Assembly (NCBI RefSeq): GCF_003611635.1
Contig: NZ_RAVZ01000021.1
Span: forward strand, 1 to 50,786
Source of the DNA: Corallococcus terminator
Lineage (GTDB): Bacteria > Myxococcota > Myxococcia > Myxococcales > Myxococcaceae
Reading direction: 5' to 3'
Length of the DNA: 50,786 bases
Made by a program: the position numbers and the translations under genes. Below the pieces are notes generated by a model. The model ran no database searches and was not told the origin of the DNA. It was given only the letters and a program-made list of their open reading frames with translations. This document shows, one piece after another, positions 8,573 to 16,261 of this stretch. How positions within the stretch are numbered: position 1 is the first letter of the stretch; every line of letters starts with the position of its first letter.

Positions 8573-9439
8573 ATGCGAAAGCAATTCCTGACACTCACCG
8601 TGTTGACGCTGGCGGCCACCAGCGCCCTGGCGGCGGACCGCCTGAATCCGGCGGATCTGCGCCGTGTCACCAAGGCGCGTGAGTCCCTGGTCCCCGCCGT
8701 CGCGAAGGAGTTCGGCCCCAAGGCCCGGTTCATCCACCTCTTCGGCCAGGGCCGGGGAATGCTGGCGGGCGTCGTCGCGGAGATTCCGACGGAGCCGCTG
8801 GGCACGGACGAGCTGCCGCTGCTGGCCATCGTCCGCTACGACGAAGCCACCGGCGCGGTGCGCGTGGTGGACCGCGAGTTCAAGTACCGCGAAGCCCGCT
8901 CGGTGGGGACGGACGTGGCGCTGCTGGAGGGTGACGGCACCCTGCGCATGCGCGACGCCAATGGCCGGGACCGGGTGCTCGCGCGAGGCGTGGGCGGGGA
9001 CCTGTTCCCTACGGCGAAGGGAGACGCGCTCGTCGCCACGCTCCTGATGAACAGCGAGGGGCCGCATGAAACCGCCGTGGGCATCATCGACCTCCAGGGC
9101 CGCGTGAAGGTCCTCGCGGACGGCCCCGGCGTGGACGCGACGCCCAGCATCTCCCCGGATGGCAGGACCGTGGTGTTCGTGTCCGGCCGCACCAGCGTGG
9201 CGTCGTTCTACGTGACGAACGTGGAGGGCGCTCCGGCCCGGCAACTCACCAACGTCGGCCTGGAGAACTGGATGCTGTTTGGAGGCCCGCCCAAGGAGTT
9301 CGTGCCCCCGCCCGTCTCCACCCACCACATGGAATGGCTGAACGAGGACGTGCTTCGCTACAACGCTGGCGGCGGTGCGTTCTGGAAGCTCAACGTGCGC
9401 ACGGGCCACGCGGCTCCGGATGTGGGAGGTGAGCCGTGA
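8573..9439 (+). CDS. Secreted PD40/WD40-like propeller protein
   Basis: Exported protein of 288 aa. Signal peptide MRKQFLTLTVLTLAATSALA, with cleavage after ALA. The mature part has TolB-like β-propeller features: strand-rich repeats and a PSISPDGRTVVFVS blade (around 9143-9184), where the SPDG turn is diagnostic for PD40 repeats. Too short for a full six-blade propeller with an extra domain, so probably a partial or small one. GGAG lies about 7 nt before the ATG. It overlaps the M23-type gene by 4 nt (GTGA), so the two are translationally coupled and probably act together outside the cytoplasm. No enzymatic motif seen. Confidence 0.72.
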   Translation: MRKQFLTLTVLTLAATSALAADRLNPADLRRVTKARESLVPAVAKEFGPKARFIHLFGQGRGMLAGVVAEIPTEPLGTDELPLLAIVRYDEATGAVRVVDREFKYREARSVGTDVALLEGDGTLRMRDANGRDRVLARGVGGDLFPTAKGDALVATLLMNSEGPHETAVGIIDLQGRVKVLADGPGVDATPSISPDGRTVVFVSGRTSVASFYVTNVEGAPARQLTNVGLENWMLFGGPPKEFVPPPVSTHHMEWLNEDVLRYNAGGGAFWKLNVRTGHAAPDVGGEP

Positions 9440-10074
9440 AGACCCTGACCCTCGCGCTGGCCTTCGCGCTGCTGGCCTTCCCGGCGGTGTCCTCCGCCCA
9501 GACGATGTTCCGCTTTCCCGCCTCACAGCTCGCCGACCAGTGTGGCAACGGCGGCTGCGTGGTGAGCGCCTACAAGGACTACGGCGGCCGGGACTACGCC
9601 TGCGGTGGCGTGCGCTACAGCGGCCACACGGGCATCGACTACGCCCTGGTCGGCGGGTTCAGCAAGATGGACTACGGCGTCTGGGCCATGAACGCCGCCC
9701 GGGGCTACGTCGAGGCGTCCGTGGATGGCTATTTCGACCGGTGCAACTATTGGGACCAGGCCAACCCCTACGCGGCATGCGGCCTCTACACGGCCAACTA
9801 CATCATCATGCGGCACCCGGACAACACGCAGACCAAATACTGGCACCTGAAGGCATACACCCAGCAGTTCGCGCGGGGCACGACCCTCGCCTGCGGAAAC
9901 TGGATCGCCCGGGTGGGCTCGTCTGGCGCCTCCACGGGGCCACACCTGCACTTCGAATACTGGGTCCCCGGCTACGGCACGGATGACCCGTACGCGGGCT
10001 CCTGCGGAACGCCCTACACGCGGTGGACCGCGCAGGGTGCCTACCGGGGCCTCCCCGGCATCACCTGCCAGTAG
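9436..10074 (+). CDS. Secreted M23-family metallopeptidase-like protein
   Basis: Putative peptidoglycan endopeptidase (LytM/lysostaphin fold), 212 aa. GTG start at 9436 with GGGAGG 6 nt upstream; signal peptide to about residue 22 (VSSA|Q). Zinc-ligand motifs: HTGID (HxxxD, about residue 57) and GPHLHFE (HxH, about residue 172). A WHL segment (YWHLKAYTQ) matches the third conserved His region. Six or more Cys in the mature part suggest disulfides and a periplasmic or extracellular location. Coupled to the preceding propeller gene. Myxobacteria use such enzymes in prey lysis or in their own wall remodelling; which applies is not shown here. Confidence 0.85.
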   Translation: MKTLTLALAFALLAFPAVSSAQTMFRFPASQLADQCGNGGCVVSAYKDYGGRDYACGGVRYSGHTGIDYALVGGFSKMDYGVWAMNAARGYVEASVDGYFDRCNYWDQANPYAACGLYTANYIIMRHPDNTQTKYWHLKAYTQQFARGTTLACGNWIARVGSSGASTGPHLHFEYWVPGYGTDDPYAGSCGTPYTRWTAQGAYRGLPGITCQ

Positions 10075-10110
10075 ACCGCCACTGTCGTCCCCTCGGGAAG
10101 CCTTCCCGGG

Positions 10111-10141
10111 CCCAGTGGGTATACACTGTATACCCACTGGG
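10111..10141 (+). promoter_or_regulatory. 31-bp near-perfect palindrome, candidate TetR operator
   Basis: Left arm CCCAGTGGGTATACA (10111-10125), one central C, right arm TGTATACCCACTGGG (10127-10141): 15 of 15 positions pair. It ends 20 bp before the ATG of the amidohydrolase and is not followed by a T tract. A one-base loop makes an RNA hairpin less likely than a protein-binding site. A TetR-family gene lies convergently just beyond the amidohydrolase. Operator function is inferred from symmetry, length and position. Confidence 0.72.
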
Positions 10142-10161
10142 CCTGTCAGGAGGAGCACCGC

Positions 10162-11559
10162 ATGGGCGACCGATGGCTGCTGCGTGGGGCGGAGATCATC
10201 ACCTGCGACCCCGAACAGGCGGACCTGCCGCGAGGTGACGTCCTGGTGGAGGACGGGCGCATCGTCGCGATGGGTCCCCAACTGCACGCGGGGGACTGTC
10301 GCATCGTGGACCTGAGCGGGAAGCTGCTCCTGCCGGGCCTCATCGATGCGCACCGGCACACGTGGCAGACGCCGCTGCGCGCCCTGGGCGCGGACTGGAC
10401 GGTGATGGACTACCTGGCGGCGGTGCGCGTGAAGCTGTCTCCCGCGTTCCAGCCGGAAGACCTGCATGCCGCCAACCTGGCCGGGGCGCTGGAGGCCCTG
10501 GACGCGGGCATCACCACGCTCGTGGACTATTCGCACTGCGTGGAGTCACCCGCGCACGCGGACGCCGCGCTCACGGCGCTGGAAGACTCCGGCATCCGGG
10601 CCCTCTTCGCCTACGGCTACGCGGCGGGTCCCCAACAGAGCACCGCGCTGCCGACTCCCGCGAGCCGGCTCCAGGACGCCCGACGCCTGCGCTCCACCCG
10701 GCTGGCCTCCGACAGCGGGCGTGTCCGCATGGGCATCGCGCTGACGGAGATGCAGGTCCCCTGGGAGCAGAGCCGGGCGGAGATCCTCTCCGCGCGCGAG
10801 CTGGGCGTCCCCATCACCGCCCACTGTTCCGCGTGGCCCGTGTCGGGCCCGAGCGAAGTGCAGCGGATGGCGGCCGAAGGCCTGCTCGGTCCGGACGTGC
10901 TCTTCGTCCATTGCACATGGAGCTCCGACGAGGACCTGCGGCGCATCGCCGACAGCGGCGGCGCCGTCGCGGTGACGCCGGAGACGGAGCTGCAGATGGG
11001 CATGGGCTTCCCCGTCACCGGACGCGCGCTGCGCGCGGGGGTCCGGACCACGCTCGGATGCGACGTCGTCTCCAGCAACGGCGGGGACCTGTTCACCGCG
11101 ATGCGGCTGGCCCTCCAGGTGGAGCGGGCCCGGGCCCATGAGAAGGACGGGCTGTCCCGGGTCCTCGCGCTCAAGGCCGCGCGCATGCTGCCCATGGTGA
11201 CGCTCGACGCCGCGGAGGCCCTGGGGCTGGGACGCGTCACGGGCTCGCTGCGGCCGGGGAAGGACGCGGACCTCATCGTCCTCGCCGCCGATGCGTTGAA
11301 CCTGACGCCGCTCAACCGCCCCCGCGACGCGGTGGTGCTCCAGGCGCATGCGGGCAACGTCGAATCGGTGATGGTGCGCGGACGGTGGGCGAAGTTCCAG
11401 GGCGCCCTGGTGGACGTGGACCTCGCCACGGTCCGGCGCCGGGTCATCGAAGCCCGCGACGCGGTGCTGGCCCGCGTGGGAGGACCGGACGCGCTCCTGC
11501 GCGGACGGGCGGACCTCTCCGCCCACTGGGACATGGGAGGCGGCGCGAAGGACGCGTGA
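10162..11559 (+). CDS. Amidohydrolase family protein (TrzA/AtzA-like deaminase)
   Basis: Cytoplasmic metal-dependent hydrolase of 465 aa from the cytosine-deaminase/chlorohydrolase branch. Features: N-terminal β-sandwich with DVLVEDGRIVAMG; LPGLIDAHRHTW (HxH metal ligands, about 57-68); AHCSAWPV (metal His); FVHCTWSS (His, about 250); TLGCDVVSSNG (metal Asp, about 298); and the late VTGSLRPGKDADLIVL that closes the β-sandwich. GGAGGA lies 7 nt before the ATG. Relatives deaminate guanine, 8-oxoguanine, S-adenosylhomocysteine or triazines; the exact substrate cannot be read from sequence. The 31-bp palindrome just upstream and the adjacent TetR gene suggest inducible expression, perhaps by the substrate. 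Confidence 0.86.
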   Translation: MGDRWLLRGAEIITCDPEQADLPRGDVLVEDGRIVAMGPQLHAGDCRIVDLSGKLLLPGLIDAHRHTWQTPLRALGADWTVMDYLAAVRVKLSPAFQPEDLHAANLAGALEALDAGITTLVDYSHCVESPAHADAALTALEDSGIRALFAYGYAAGPQQSTALPTPASRLQDARRLRSTRLASDSGRVRMGIALTEMQVPWEQSRAEILSARELGVPITAHCSAWPVSGPSEVQRMAAEGLLGPDVLFVHCTWSSDEDLRRIADSGGAVAVTPETELQMGMGFPVTGRALRAGVRTTLGCDVVSSNGGDLFTAMRLALQVERARAHEKDGLSRVLALKAARMLPMVTLDAAEALGLGRVTGSLRPGKDADLIVLAADALNLTPLNRPRDAVVLQAHAGNVESVMVRGRWAKFQGALVDVDLATVRRRVIEARDAVLARVGGPDALLRGRADLSAHWDMGGGAKDA

Positions 11560-11572
11560 CGCGAAGCCAGCC

Positions 11573-12343
11573 TCAGCGCTGGCGACGAGGGGGCCGCTTC
11601 CGCGCGGGGGCCTGTCGTGCGTCGATGCGCCGCTGGATGCCCTCCAGCATGAAGCCGAGGCTCGCCTCGAACTCCCGCTCCACGTCGGTGGCCCGCATGT
11701 GCGGCACGCTGTGGGCAAGCCCCGGGTAGTCCCTGGCGGGGAGCGCCTGGGCCGCCGCGAAGAACCGTTCGAACGGCGGGGGCGTCCCTGGGGGACCCAC
11801 GTCCCACGACTCCTGCCGACGGATGGCCCCGGCCAGCCAGGAGAAGAACGTGTTGTGCAGTGCCCCCGCCTCCTTCCACGGGATGCCGGCGGCGTGAAGT
11901 CCGCTCACGGTCCGGTCGAGGATGACGAGCGCGGTGTGGACGACGGGGCCTTGCTCCAACAGGAACTCCATCAGCCCCGGGTGCGCCAGCCCCACGGCGC
12001 GCAGACGGCCCGCGAGCTGCCGGAGCCACGCCACCGGATCCTGTTGCTCCGCGGGCAACACCAGACGTTGCCTCACAGGCAACACCAGACGTTGCTCCGC
12101 GGGCAACACCCGTGTCTGGAGGATGGCCTCCGCACACAGGAGCACGAGTGCGTCCCGGTTCGCGACGTGCTTGTATATGGCCATGGGCGTAACCCGGAGC
12201 CGTTCGGCCAGCGTCCGCATGGAGAGCTGTCGCAACCCCTGCTCCCGGACGAGCGTGACGGCGGTCTCCACCACGGCGTCCCGCGACAGCCGCCTACGCA
12301 CTCTTCGGGGACTGCTCTCACCAGAGGTCATGCGCCGGAGCAT
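11573..12343 (-). CDS. TetR/AcrR family transcriptional regulator
   Basis: Dimeric repressor of 256 aa. The N-terminal helix-turn-helix is clear: RDAVVETAVTLVREQGLRQL then SMRTLAERLRVTPMAIYKHV (about 20-60). The ligand domain follows and ends in the TetR C-terminal all-α type (WLAGAIRR, FEASLGFMLEGI). It is convergent with the amidohydrolase, 13 bp apart, and probably acts on the palindrome at 10111-10141. No copy of that palindrome lies at its own promoter, so autoregulation is not evident. Oddity: residues ~80-105 hold three tandem copies of an 8-residue unit (VLPAEQRL, VLPVRQRL, VLPAEQQD) encoded by a 24-bp DNA repeat, placed just after the DNA-binding domain. Confidence 0.87.
   Translation of the reverse strand: MLRRMTSGESSPRRVRRRLSRDAVVETAVTLVREQGLRQLSMRTLAERLRVTPMAIYKHVANRDALVLLCAEAILQTRVLPAEQRLVLPVRQRLVLPAEQQDPVAWLRQLAGRLRAVGLAHPGLMEFLLEQGPVVHTALVILDRTVSGLHAAGIPWKEAGALHNTFFSWLAGAIRRQESWDVGPPGTPPPFERFFAAAQALPARDYPGLAHSVPHMRATDVEREFEASLGFMLEGIQRRIDARQAPARKRPPRRQR
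12042..12110 (-). repeat. 24-bp tandem palindromic repeat inside the TetR gene
   Basis: Three consecutive copies with 24-bp period; the GGC of each GGCAACACC begins at 12054, 12078 and 12102. Each unit holds its own inverted repeat, GTTGC...GCAAC, once as GTTGCC-TCACA-GGCAAC. The period is a multiple of three, so the reading frame is kept and the protein gains an 8-residue repeat. The outer copies are nearly identical (CTCCGCGG loop) and the middle one differs. Confidence 0.8.
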
Positions 12344-12553
12344 ACCCCGCCCGCCAGAAGCGACTGTGATTCAAGAAACAGATGCAATGCCTCCTCGAAG
12401 CCCGCATCTGGAGAATTTCCTGAACGCACTGGATTAACCCGCTTTCGCTTCCAATACATCAGGCTTCGTGTCAGGATATGATTTGTCTCGTCCGGGGATG
12501 CGTGGGCCATACAGGCCCCGTCCGAGGAGCGGGCGGACGCAAGAGGGGACACC
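12344..12553. other. Intergenic region between TetR and metalloprotease genes
   Basis: About 210 bp carrying divergent promoters. It contains a CAGATGC / GCATCTG inverted repeat (12379-12385, 12404-12410) and a moderately AT-rich stretch (12410-12485). No gene and no copy of the 31-bp amidohydrolase palindrome was seen. Confidence 0.4.
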
Positions 12554-14056
12554 ATGTTCAAGGAAAGCACGCATCGCCCAGGGGGGGCGCTGCTCGTCGC
12601 GCTCGGGCTCGGAGCACTGGTTGGCTGTGGAAGCGCGCCGGAGGCATCCATGCCTTCCGAGCAGACGCCTCCAGGAGAGCTGCGGCACAGCGAGGCCGAA
12701 CTCTATGTGGCGTCCTCCACCCTGTGGTGGCCGCTGACCATCCCCGTGTGTTGGGAGAACCCGGCCGCTGGCAACGCCACCCAGCGACAGTGGGTGCGCG
12801 ACGCGGTGACGCGCACGTGGGAGGCGAATTCGAGCGTGCGCTTCTACGGCTGGGGGACGTGTCCGTTCTCGTCCAGCGGCGTCCGCATCAACATCAGCGA
12901 CGTGGGCCCGCACGTGAAGGCGCTGGGCAACGGCCTCAACGGCAGGGCCCAGGGCATGGTGCTCAACTTCACGTTCGCCAACTGGGGCCAGTCGTGCGCC
13001 AGCACCCTCAAGTACTGCATCGACGCCATCGCGGTGCATGAGTTCGGTCACGCGCTGGGCTACGCCCACGAGCAGAACCGTCCGGACCGGCCCTCCACCT
13101 GCACCGAGCCCGCGCAGGGCTCCTCGGGTGACTGGCTCATCGGGCCGTGGGACCTGGGCTCCGTGATGAACTACTGCAACCCGGCCTGGAACGGGGATGG
13201 CAACCTGAGCGCCACGGATGTCCAGGGCGCGAAGATCACCTACGGCGTCCCCTGGGAGTCGCTGGGCGGCGGCCTGGCCTCCAGCCCGGGAGCTTCGTCC
13301 TGGGGCGCGAACCGGCTGGACGTGTTCGTCCGGGGCCTGGACAGCCAGATGCACCACCAGTACTGGGCGGGCGCGGGCTGGAGCGGCTGGGGCCTCCACA
13401 CGGGCGTCATTACGTCCGACCCGGCGGCGGTGAGCTGGGGCTCCAATCGCATCGACGTGTTCGCGCGCGGCTCGGACAACTCCATGCTCCACAAGGCGTG
13501 GGATGGCACCGGCTGGAGCCCCTGGTACTCGCAGGGCGGCGCCTTCAACTCCGGCCCGGCCGTGGCGTCCTGGGGCACGAACCGGCTGGACGTGTTCGGC
13601 CAGGGCCTGGACAACCAGCTCTACCAACAGTCCTGGACGGGCTCGGGCTGGACGTCGTGGAACGTGATTCCGGGCGTCGTGACGTCGGACCCTGCCGCGG
13701 TGAGCTGGGGCCCCAACCGCATCGACCTGTTCGCCAGGGGCACCGACAACACCTTCCTCCACAAGTACTGGAATGGCACGGCCTGGAGCGCCTGGGGCTC
13801 GCTGGGCGGCACCTTCACCTCCGCTCCGGCGGTGGCCTCGCGCGGCGTGAACAAGCTGGACGTGTTCGGCCGGGGCGCGGACAACAGCCTCTGGGTGAAC
13901 TCGTGGACGGGCTCCGGCTGGAGCGGCTGGAACTGGCTCGGCGGTGAGATGACCTCCGCGCCCGATGTCGCGAGCTGGGGTCCCGGCCGGCTGGATGTCT
14001 TCTATCGCGGCACGGACAACACCCTGCGCCACTCCTGGTTCAACAACGGCTGGTAG
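12554..14056 (+). CDS. Secreted zinc metalloprotease with PLL-like lectin propeller
   Basis: Lipoprotein of 500 aa: signal ending ALVG|C25, ATG preceded by GAGGGG. The metzincin-type catalytic domain (~45-230) contains [11 protein letters not shown] (162-172; three His ligands and E163) and a likely Met-turn SVMNYC (about 208). From ~235 to the end there are six copies of a ~45-residue unit with core W-G-x-N-R-[LI]-D-V-F and an ending G-x-G-W-x-x-W, the signature of PLL/DUF346-type fucose-binding-lectin β-propellers. A seventh blade may form from the segment linking the two domains. Likely role: a surface protease targeted to glycans, for example in predation; this is inference from domain order. 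No partner genes. Confidence 0.87.
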   Translation: MFKESTHRPGGALLVALGLGALVGCGSAPEASMPSEQTPPGELRHSEAELYVASSTLWWPLTIPVCWENPAAGNATQRQWVRDAVTRTWEANSSVRFYGWGTCPFSSSGVRINISDVGPHVKALGNGLNGRAQGMVLNFTFANWGQSCASTLKYCIDAIAVHEFGHALGYAHEQNRPDRPSTCTEPAQGSSGDWLIGPWDLGSVMNYCNPAWNGDGNLSATDVQGAKITYGVPWESLGGGLASSPGASSWGANRLDVFVRGLDSQMHHQYWAGAGWSGWGLHTGVITSDPAAVSWGSNRIDVFARGSDNSMLHKAWDGTGWSPWYSQGGAFNSGPAVASWGTNRLDVFGQGLDNQLYQQSWTGSGWTSWNVIPGVVTSDPAAVSWGPNRIDLFARGTDNTFLHKYWNGTAWSAWGSLGGTFTSAPAVASRGVNKLDVFGRGADNSLWVNSWTGSGWSGWNWLGGEMTSAPDVASWGPGRLDVFYRGTDNTLRHSWFNNGW

Positions 14057-14082
14057 TTCCCCGCCGACGCCCCGCCCCAGGC

Positions 14083-14877
14083 TCAGGCCTTGGGCGGGCG
14101 CTGTTCGGAGCGGCGCCGGAGCCAGTTGCGAAGGAAGGCCTTCACCTCCGGGTGCTGTGATTGCTTGAAGTGCTCCGGCGGGCCGTACTCGACAATCAGT
14201 CCCTCGTGCATCAGGGCCAGGTTGTCCGCGGTGCCGAAGGCGGACGCCACGTCCGGGGTGATGACCAGCGACGTGGCGCCCAACTGCTGCTTGCCCTTGG
14301 TGATGATCTCATTGACGGCCGCGGTGGTGAGCGGATCCAGACCGGCGGTGGGGTCGTCGTAGAGGAGGATTTTCGGCTGGAGGATGGTCGCGCGCGCGAA
14401 GCCCACGCGCTTCTGCATGCCGCCGGACAGCTCTCCCGGGAAGCGCGTGGCCGCATGCGACAGGCCCACCTTCTCCAGCGTCTGGTTCACCAGCTTGGTG
14501 ATTTCCGGCTCGGGCGTGTTGGTGCGCTCGCGCAGCGGGAACGCCACGTTGTCGAAGACGTTGAGCGAGTCGAAGAGCGCGTTGGCCTGGAAGAGGATGC
14601 CCAGCTTGCGGCGCATCTGGTTGAGCGCGGGCTCGTTCATCTTCGCCACCTCCTCGCCCTCCACCAGCACCACGCCCTTGTCGGGACGGATGAGCCCCAT
14701 GATGTGCTTCATCAGCACCGTCTTGCCGGAGCCGGAGACGCCCATCAGCACGCAGGTCGTGCCCTCCGGCACCACCAGGCTCACACCCCGGAGCGCCGGC
14801 TGGCCGCCGAAGGACTTGTAGAGGTCCTTCACCTCGATGGTCAGCTTCGGCGTCGTCTCACGGCTCGTGTCACTCAT
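14083..14877 (-). CDS. Mla-type ABC transporter ATP-binding protein with altered catalytic residues
   Basis: ATPase subunit of the MlaF/Mkl family, which powers phospholipid transport between the membranes together with MlaE permease and MlaD. 264 aa. Walker A GVSGSGKT (46-53), Q-loop LFQ (Q97), signature LSGGMQKR (150-157) and D-loop GLDP are intact. However, the catalytic Glu after Walker B is Asp (LLYDDPTAG, D175), and the switch-loop His is Pro (VITPDVAS, P208, where VTHD is normal). I read both from the DNA (GAC at the Glu position, CCG at the His position). No MlaE/MlaD gene adjoins; upstream on the same strand, 53 bp away, is a histidine kinase gene. Either ATP hydrolysis is slow or absent, or this subunit works as a heterodimer or regulator. 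Confidence 0.85.
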   Translation of the reverse strand: MSDTSRETTPKLTIEVKDLYKSFGGQPALRGVSLVVPEGTTCVLMGVSGSGKTVLMKHIMGLIRPDKGVVLVEGEEVAKMNEPALNQMRRKLGILFQANALFDSLNVFDNVAFPLRERTNTPEPEITKLVNQTLEKVGLSHAATRFPGELSGGMQKRVGFARATILQPKILLYDDPTAGLDPLTTAAVNEIITKGKQQLGATSLVITPDVASAFGTADNLALMHEGLIVEYGPPEHFKQSQHPEVKAFLRNWLRRRSEQRPPKA

Positions 14878-14930
14878 CGCTCCGGCACCCTAGTGCGCGG
14901 CCCCCTGACGCGCGAGGGCTCCCTGCCTGC

Positions 14931-16172
14931 CTACCTGGAGGTCGCCAGGTCTTCTGGCAGCGCCAACTCGAAGCGCGTGCCATCCCCCGGTCTCGACGTC
15001 ACCTCCAGGGTGCCTCCGTGGGCCTCGGCGATGCGACGCGCGAGGAACAGGCCGATTCCCAGCCCCGTGGAGCCAGGGCCCCTCGCGAAGCGTTCAAAAA
15101 GGGTGGGAAGCTGCTCGCCGGGGATTCCCGGCCCCTCGTCGATGACCGCGAGGCGGGCCCAGGGCCCCTCCAGACGCCGCTGCATCTGCACATCGACGAG
15201 CACGGGAAGCCCCGGCGGTGAGTGCTTCAGCGCGTTCGCCACCAGATTCTCCAGCGCCTGACGCAGGCGCTCGGGGTCCGCCAGCATCACCAGCTCCTCG
15301 GGGCCCCGGTAGTTCACCGGATGTCCGGGCGTGTTCGCGGTGGAGGCCACCTCCCGCGCGAGCCCCGCCACATCCACCGGCTGGGGGCGCAACGTGAAGA
15401 GCCCCTGGTCCAGGCGCCCCACGTCCAGCAGGTCCTGGATGAGCCGGGTGAGGGAGCGCAGGGACGCAGCCGCGCCATTCGCATCCCGCTGGTCCTCGAC
15501 GCTCTGGTTGCGCGTGGCCCGCCGCTGGATGAGCTGGATGCGAGCCTGGAGCGGCAGCAGGTAGTTGGCCATGTCGTGGGCCAGCACGGTGATGAGCTCC
15601 TCCGCCGCGGCCCGGCGGGCCTGCTTCACCGCCAGGTTCGTCAGCTCCTGCACCAGCTCCACCCGGTGGGCCACCAGGCCCACCCAGCGCGCCACCGCCT
15701 GGAGGAAGCGCAGGTCGCCCTGCGTGAAGAAGTCATTCCGGGCCGACGTCACGGCCAGCACGCCCCGGGTCTCCATGCCGATGGGCAGGGGCACCATCAC
15801 GGAGGAGCGGGCCCCCAGCCGGTGCTTGATGCCGGGAAGCTCCTCCGGATCCTCCTCGTGACGGCCCGTGATGAAGGGCGCTTCCGTTTCATACACCTGG
15901 ACGGCACGGCCCCCGTTGGCGAGCTGAAGCCGGTCCAGGCCCAACGACTTCTGGAGGCGGGCCATGGGCGTGTCGCTCGTCCCGACCGCGACCAGGCACT
16001 GGGTGCTCGTGTCGAGGAGGAAGACGTCCACCTTGTCCGCCTTCAGCAGCTCCGAGACAAGCTGGCCCACCGTGTTCAGGGTCGGTTGGAGTTCCGCGGC
16101 GGGAAGGGCCAGCAGGCCCTCCAGTGCCTGCAACCGTGCATCCGTCTCGGTCTCCGCCACCGGGTCGCTCAC
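14931..16172 (-). CDS. GAF-domain sensor histidine kinase
   Basis: Soluble-looking two-component sensor, about 413 aa. A GAF domain lies at ~15-175 (VDVFLLDTSTQCLVAVG ... VMVPLPIGMETRGVLAV). The dimerisation/phosphoacceptor helix has AEELITVLAHDMANYL with phosphoacceptor His at about 199. HATPase: N-box ENLVANALKH, G1 DEGPGIP, F-box LFERFARG and G2 GLGIGLFLARRI. I chose GTG at 16172; codons upstream, back to a GTG overlapping the CHAT stop (16265, GTGA), have clearly lower third-position GC, though that start would be coupled. No response regulator is adjacent. It is the fifth gene of the sigma/CHAT cluster. Signal unknown; GAF domains bind small molecules or redox cofactors. Confidence 0.85.
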   Translation of the reverse strand: MSDPVAETETDARLQALEGLLALPAAELQPTLNTVGQLVSELLKADKVDVFLLDTSTQCLVAVGTSDTPMARLQKSLGLDRLQLANGGRAVQVYETEAPFITGRHEEDPEELPGIKHRLGARSSVMVPLPIGMETRGVLAVTSARNDFFTQGDLRFLQAVARWVGLVAHRVELVQELTNLAVKQARRAAAEELITVLAHDMANYLLPLQARIQLIQRRATRNQSVEDQRDANGAAASLRSLTRLIQDLLDVGRLDQGLFTLRPQPVDVAGLAREVASTANTPGHPVNYRGPEELVMLADPERLRQALENLVANALKHSPPGLPVLVDVQMQRRLEGPWARLAVIDEGPGIPGEQLPTLFERFARGPGSTGLGIGLFLARRIAEAHGGTLEVTSRPGDGTRFELALPEDLATSR

Positions 16173-16261
16173 GAGCCAAGGGTGGGGATCACTCCCTTCC
16201 GGTGCCACCCGTGCCGTCGGCCCGCCCCCCGCACCTCGGGCGGCCAGGCGTCCCTGCCCGG

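Noticed and set aside
10094-10108. CGGGAAG-C-CTTCCCG palindrome after the M23 gene
   Set aside because: A one-base loop and no T tract make it a poor terminator, and it is shorter and less specific than the 31-bp palindrome just behind it.
13300-14056. Regular DNA repeats considered as CRISPR or tandem array
   Set aside because: They encode the propeller blades of the metalloprotease and vary at synonymous sites; no spacer/repeat structure.
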